A stretch of DNA of 9,335 nt from Gammaproteobacteria bacterium (GTDB taxonomy: Bacteria > Pseudomonadota > Gammaproteobacteria > Pseudomonadales > Pseudohongiellaceae). The DNA lies in contig JAESUT010000129.1 in NCBI GenBank assembly GCA_016762995.1, positions 1 through 9,335 on the forward strand, read 5' to 3'. The translations under genes were made by a program, and so were the position numbers. The notes beneath the pieces are model-generated. The model saw only the letters and a program-made list of their open reading frames with translations. It did no database searches and was not told the origin of the DNA. Below, piece after piece: positions 6,488 to 9,335 of the stretch (the stretch's first letter is position 1; each line of letters begins with the position of its first letter).

Positions 6488-6956
6488 AAATAATATACGC
6501 GATCAGGCGACCGGCTATGATCGCCGCTAGCCAGAGCATGAGTGATATTGAGGCGATGATTTTTGTCGACTTGCTGATCGCCACCACCGCATCGCTTAAA
6601 GCTACCTCGGCGCGCAGCCGTGACTGTATGACACCAGCCAATACCATGCCTGCAACGATGCAAACTATCTTCACTAAAAAAGGCACGCTCGTTACAAATA
6701 CCGTTGCCTGAGAAGAAAACAAGGCGAAGCCTGACAGGGCGTTAACGATAAAACCCACCCAACCTAACTTACCCAAACCGAGAAACGTAGATGGCCGAAT
6801 ACCAGGGAATAGCCCTAGTAGGCACAAGTCGCGCATGGAGAAGATGCCAACAACAACGGCAAGCCCCATCACGTGCAGGCTCAACATAATGGGGTAGCCC
6901 CACAGTGAGACCGCAACCCACGTGGCTAATTCAGTTGTTTCTAGTGTGGAGAACAT
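6486..6956 (-). CDS. DUF6644-like four-helix membrane protein, copy 1
   Basis: This 156-residue inner-membrane protein has four predicted helices and unknown function. It is the first gene of a two-gene operon with its paralogue. Shared positions are Pro22, Met24, His28, Gly31, Leu32, Gly37, Asp43, Leu44, Gly48, Phe50, Asn72, Gly76, Phe93, Lys96, and Arg150 in GRLIAY. The ATG at 6956 is supported because the paralogue aligns to it across the N terminus, but no Shine-Dalgarno sequence is visible. Instead, the last of three imperfect 22-bp repeats ends four bases before the ATG. Keeping two diverged copies side by side suggests a heterodimer or two specialised subunits (inference). Confidence 0.8.
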   Translation of the reverse strand: MFSTLETTELATWVAVSLWGYPIMLSLHVMGLAVVVGIFSMRDLCLLGLFPGIRPSTFLGLGKLGWVGFIVNALSGFALFSSQATVFVTSVPFLVKIVCIVAGMVLAGVIQSRLRAEVALSDAVVAISKSTKIIASISLMLWLAAIIAGRLIAYII

Positions 6957-6959
6957 AGT

Positions 6960-7045
6960 ATCGAGCTTTTGTTAATGAGAACACTGTAACGAGCTTTTGT
7001 GAATGTTACCGAAGTAACTTAGGATCGAGCGTTTACAAATGTTAC
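6960..7045 (-). repeat. Three imperfect 22-bp direct repeats upstream of the DUF6644-like operon
   Basis: On the minus strand, copies at 7024-7045, 6988-7009 and 6960-6981 share the consensus GTAACATTNACAAAAGCTCG plus a final AT. The two promoter-distal copies share GTAACATT; the two gene-proximal copies share an exact 11-mer, ACAAAAGCTCG. Copy spacings are 36 and 28 bp. The last copy ends four bases before the start codon, so anything bound there would cover the leader. A short inverted repeat, GTTAC-cgaa-GTAAC, lies at 7005-7018. The arrangement looks like an array of regulator-binding sites, though decayed duplications are also possible. Confidence 0.5.
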
Positions 7046-7115
7046 TGGATGGAATCCATTTTGCATTCCAACAGCAGCAACTCACTTTCAACCAATACTA
7101 TCAAAATTGCCAACC

Positions 7116-8525
7116 TTAATCATTCCACCAATGCTCTATGGAGTTCGCGTAGTACTGAATCAGTGGCTTGTATTCAGGATTAATCTGATAGCAATCATCC
7201 GTCTCGATAAGAAAATCTCTAGACTTGAGCAGAGCTAGACTTCTAGACAGCGTTCGCTGCCTCGGCTTTTCCTCAGCTTTCATAGCAGCACCCTTCTCTA
7301 TCATCTCATCAATCAAAGTATCGCAATCGCCAAGAATCTCCAAGGAGGTCCTAGGTTTCTCACCAGAGCGCAGTAGTACAGCGCAGATAATAGGCACAGG
7401 GATTATCGGCATCACATAGCGTAGCGATTCCATTAGCAATTCTGCTAACTCTATTACCTTCACAATGCGCTGCTCTTTTTCGAGGTGGTTAAATTCAATG
7501 CCCCGTTTTTCGCTGTAATCACGCATAGAAATCGGCACACCGAAATTCACACTAGCGTAGCCGTAGCGGTTCCAGCGCTTACGCGAACCGGCAAATAAAT
7601 TGATCCGCAGAAAGCGCCAAAGCTTGGCTAGGTGCGCAGCGGTCGTTAGTCGCGCCTCTTGTCTATCCCAGGCTAGGAGATTCTCGTCTTCCAAGACCCG
7701 ATCGTAGTTGATCCCAACGGGTACAAACACGACATCCCGGTCCGTCTGCCAATCGTAGTTGCGCAGTATATAATCCAGAAAACCGAGCTTAGGCTCGCCC
7801 AGCAAGCCATCGCGGCTCAAGCCCCCTTCTAGAAATACTGCCTGACAGACGCCACTCTGAGTGGCCATATACACATAGCGCTCAAGAACCTTGCGATAGA
7901 GTGGATTCTGCGATCCACGGCGCACGAAGAATGCACCCATCGCGCGAATCAACATCTCTAGGGGGAATATCCGCGCCCACTCGCCGACTGCATAAGAGAG
8001 TGTTACACGCTCCGCGGCAAGATAACTGATCAGCACATAATCCATGTTGCTGCGGTGATTCATCACGAAGACTACCGTCGCATCCGGATCTACTGCCTGC
8101 AGCTGGTTAGGCTCCACGGCGGCAACGCGTACGCGATAGATAAAACGCGAGACCTTCTTCGCTAACCAATAAAAGACCTGATAATAAATGTAGGCATTAA
8201 AGGAGGGAACGATCTCACGGGCATAGCCCTTTACCTTCTGCTGCAGTACATCTCGAGGAATATTGTCGCGCTGCGCCTGCTCCTCGATTATTGCGATGAT
8301 CTCACGATCAAACATTAACTGATCAATCAAAATCTGCCGCTTACTGCGTTGTAACGGTCGAATTTTGATCTGCAGACTGCTATTCAGCTTGTCGACAGTC
8401 CTGTTCAGGCGGCGACGGAGGTACCAGCGAACGCTGGGAAAAAGCACACTCATTATTATCGCGTAGCTGGCGGCCAGCAGCAGCAATAAGAATATCCAGC
8501 TAGGTAGAGTGACAGTTGAGGTCAA
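7116..8525 (-). CDS. PlsB-like glycerol-3-phosphate/lysophosphatidate-type acyltransferase
   Basis: This 469-residue membrane-bound enzyme belongs to the LPLAT superfamily and should acylate a glycerophosphate acceptor in phospholipid synthesis. All four family motifs are present in order: NHRSNMD (156-162, catalytic His157 and Asp162), GAFFVRRG (197-204), FLEGGLSRDG (231-240) and FVPVGINYDR (267-276). Motif three is usually EGGRSR; Leu replaces the first Arg. The motifs resemble PlsB more than PlsC, but E. coli PlsB is about 807 residues, so the long N-terminal part is missing. An N-terminal hydrophobic segment (about 9-29) is a likely anchor. The open frame begins with TTG at 8525; an in-frame stop lies seven codons further upstream. 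The first ATG (8453, Met25) would remove most of the anchor, so TTG is favoured, though no clear ribosome-binding site supports either. Acceptor and acyl donor cannot be told from sequence. Confidence 0.88.
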   Translation of the reverse strand: MTSTVTLPSWIFLLLLLAASYAIIMSVLFPSVRWYLRRRLNRTVDKLNSSLQIKIRPLQRSKRQILIDQLMFDREIIAIIEEQAQRDNIPRDVLQQKVKGYAREIVPSFNAYIYYQVFYWLAKKVSRFIYRVRVAAVEPNQLQAVDPDATVVFVMNHRSNMDYVLISYLAAERVTLSYAVGEWARIFPLEMLIRAMGAFFVRRGSQNPLYRKVLERYVYMATQSGVCQAVFLEGGLSRDGLLGEPKLGFLDYILRNYDWQTDRDVVFVPVGINYDRVLEDENLLAWDRQEARLTTAAHLAKLWRFLRINLFAGSRKRWNRYGYASVNFGVPISMRDYSEKRGIEFNHLEKEQRIVKVIELAELLMESLRYVMPIIPVPIICAVLLRSGEKPRTSLEILGDCDTLIDEMIEKGAAMKAEEKPRQRTLSRSLALLKSRDFLIETDDCYQINPEYKPLIQYYANSIEHWWND

Positions 8526-8640
8526 GGCGGCCGTCCACAGCTCTTACTATTTCCTCGATTGTAGAGGAATACCACTTGAAATTGTCAAAAATAGCGGGTT
8601 TAGTGGTGTATTCCAGTGTTTATGAGATGGACTTAGCAAG

Positions 8641-8655
8641 GGATAGTCTCTATCC
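8641..8655. repeat. Six-bp perfect hairpin in the deaD leader
   Basis: GGATAG (8641-8646) and CTATCC (8650-8655) form a perfect stem with a TCT loop; a G-T wobble and an A-T pair can extend the base. It lacks a following T-run, so it is not a clear terminator. Confidence 0.45.
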
Positions 8656-8706
8656 TTCGCACCCTCTTAACTATTGGTACGGTTAGCGGCCTAGCTATTC
8701 ATCCAG

Positions 8707-8742
8707 TTATCCGCCTAATTATCCGTCTAAATATCCGCAGAT
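8707..8742 (+). repeat. 12-nt imperfect tandem repeat in the deaD leader
   Basis: TTATCCGCCTAA (8707-8718) is followed directly by TTATCCGTCTAA (8719-8730), with one mismatch, and then by a weaker third unit beginning ATATCCGCAG (8731-8740). Each unit contains TATCCG. The array lies 30-65 bases before the helicase start codon. Confidence 0.55.
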
Positions 8743-8773
8743 TACCGCCCCACGGGCATAGCAAGGCAATACT

Positions 8774-9335
8774 ATGAGTAGCGAAGAAATCACCTCATTC
8801 GAGCAAATGGCGCTGACTAAGCCTGTATTAAAGTCGCTCATTGATGTGGGTTACGAAACGCCTACCCCTATTCAAGCACAGACTATTCCCTTGCTACTCG
8901 AGGGCAGAGATGTGCTCGGTCAGGCACAAACTGGAACGGGCAAGACCGCCGCTTTCGCCCTGCCCATCCTTTCGAGATTAGACCTAAAGCAGAAAGACCC
9001 CCAGGTCCTGGTTCTGGCACCGACGCGCGAGCTCGCCATTCAGGTCGCCGAAGCCTTTCAGACGTACGCAACTCATATAAAAGATTTTCACGTCCTACCC
9101 GTATATGGCGGGCAGGACTACAGCGGCCAGATACGTGCATTGAAGCGTGGCGTACATGTGGTAGTCGGAACACCAGGCCGAGTCATGGATCACATGCGTC
9201 GCGGCACGCTGAAACTACATCAACTAAGCACCCTAGTCCTAGACGAAGCCGATGAGATGTTGCGCATGGGTTTCATCGACGATGTCGAATGGATCCTCGA
9301 TCAGATTCCCAGCCAGAGACAGATTGCCCTATTCT
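8774..9335 (+). CDS. deaD: DEAD-box RNA helicase, DeaD/CsdA type, 5' part
   Basis: This is the first 187 codons of an ATP-dependent RNA helicase; the gene runs off the right edge. The visible part covers most of RecA-like domain 1: the Q motif with Phe9 and Gln34 (PTPIQ), Walker A AQTGTGKT (51-58), PTREL (82-86), GG (111-112), TPGR (132-135) and DEAD-box motif DEAD at 156-159, followed by EMLRMGF. EMLRMGF and the close overall match favour DeaD/CsdA over RhlB, RhlE or SrmB, but the diagnostic C-terminal RNA-binding domain lies outside the window. Family members unwind RNA during ribosome assembly and mRNA decay and are often cold-induced. The start ATG is supported by AAGG seven bases upstream and by the expected distance to the Q motif. 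Confidence 0.93.
   Translation, partial: MSSEEITSFEQMALTKPVLKSLIDVGYETPTPIQAQTIPLLLEGRDVLGQAQTGTGKTAAFALPILSRLDLKQKDPQVLVLAPTRELAIQVAEAFQTYATHIKDFHVLPVYGGQDYSGQIRALKRGVHVVVGTPGRVMDHMRRGTLKLHQLSTLVLDEADEMLRMGFIDDVEWILDQIPSQRQIALF

Larger units (their letters stand above)
8526..8773 (+). promoter_or_regulatory. Divergent gap and deaD leader with hairpin and short repeats
   Basis: This 248-bp gap separates the divergent acyltransferase and helicase genes and should hold promoters for both. No strong -35/-10 pair stands out; TTGTCA at 8582-8587 has only a poor -10 partner. A hairpin, GGATAG-tct-CTATCC, lies at 8641-8655, and a 12-nt imperfect tandem repeat begins at 8707. AAGG at 8763-8766, seven bases before the ATG, is the helicase ribosome-binding site. 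Cold-shock helicase genes often have long structured leaders, which this resembles. Confidence 0.4.

Noticed and set aside
6268..6663. 131-codon minus-strand open frame spanning both DUF6644-like genes
   Set aside because: It overlaps two well-supported paralogous genes in another frame, crosses their junction and has no recognisable domain; it is a shadow frame.
7049..7070. Nested palindromes ATGGA-a-TCCAT and TGGAAT...ATTCCA as an operator
   Set aside because: The arms are only five to six bases and the two candidates overlap; this is too weak to separate from chance beside the repeats already reported.
8883..9173. 96-codon open frame antisense to the helicase
   Set aside because: It lies wholly within the highly conserved DEAD-box coding sequence and its Arg/Pro-rich translation resembles no protein family.

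Overview
The window looks like chromosomal core DNA of a free-living, probably marine, gammaproteobacterium. The pointers are a PlsB-type glycerol-3-phosphate acyltransferase, a DeaD/CsdA-type cold-shock helicase, a CNT nucleoside transporter paired with a 5'-nucleotidase lipoprotein, and a cluster of envelope genes with DUF6152 and DUF6644 character. Base composition is moderate and even throughout. I saw no tRNA, rRNA, CRISPR array, insertion sequence or phage gene. The family names are my recognition from the translated sequence, not from a database search.

Layout: positions 27-2778 (minus strand) hold a two-gene nucleotide-salvage operon, an outer 5'-nucleotidase lipoprotein followed by a nucleoside:cation symporter. 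A 201-bp divergent gap separates it from a plus-strand block: a secreted cyclophilin-type peptidyl-prolyl isomerase with a duplicated C-terminal module (2980-3930), a small secreted DUF6152-like protein (4054-4479), a second secreted protein of unknown function (4590-5321) and a cytochrome b561-like membrane protein (5455-5982). Convergent to these, only 7 bp away, is a minus-strand pair of tandem paralogous four-helix membrane proteins resembling DUF6644 (5990-6956). Three imperfect copies of a 22-bp repeat lie directly in front of that pair. Next come a minus-strand acyltransferase (7116-8525) and, divergently, the 5' part of a DEAD-box RNA helicase gene that runs off the right edge (8774-9335).

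The salvage operon has an obvious logic: nucleotides are dephosphorylated in the periplasm and the nucleosides are imported. The middle block (4054-6956) is the most likely place for something undescribed. It holds two exported proteins of unknown function, a haem-binding b561 protein and two paralogous small membrane proteins with conserved intramembrane His, Asp, Asn, Lys and Arg. I suggest, as inference only, an envelope redox or metal-handling module. Other structure worth following up includes a strong 15-bp hairpin after 5321, the repeat array before the DUF6644-like pair, and the deaD leader, where one hairpin arm can pair with four different TATCC copies.
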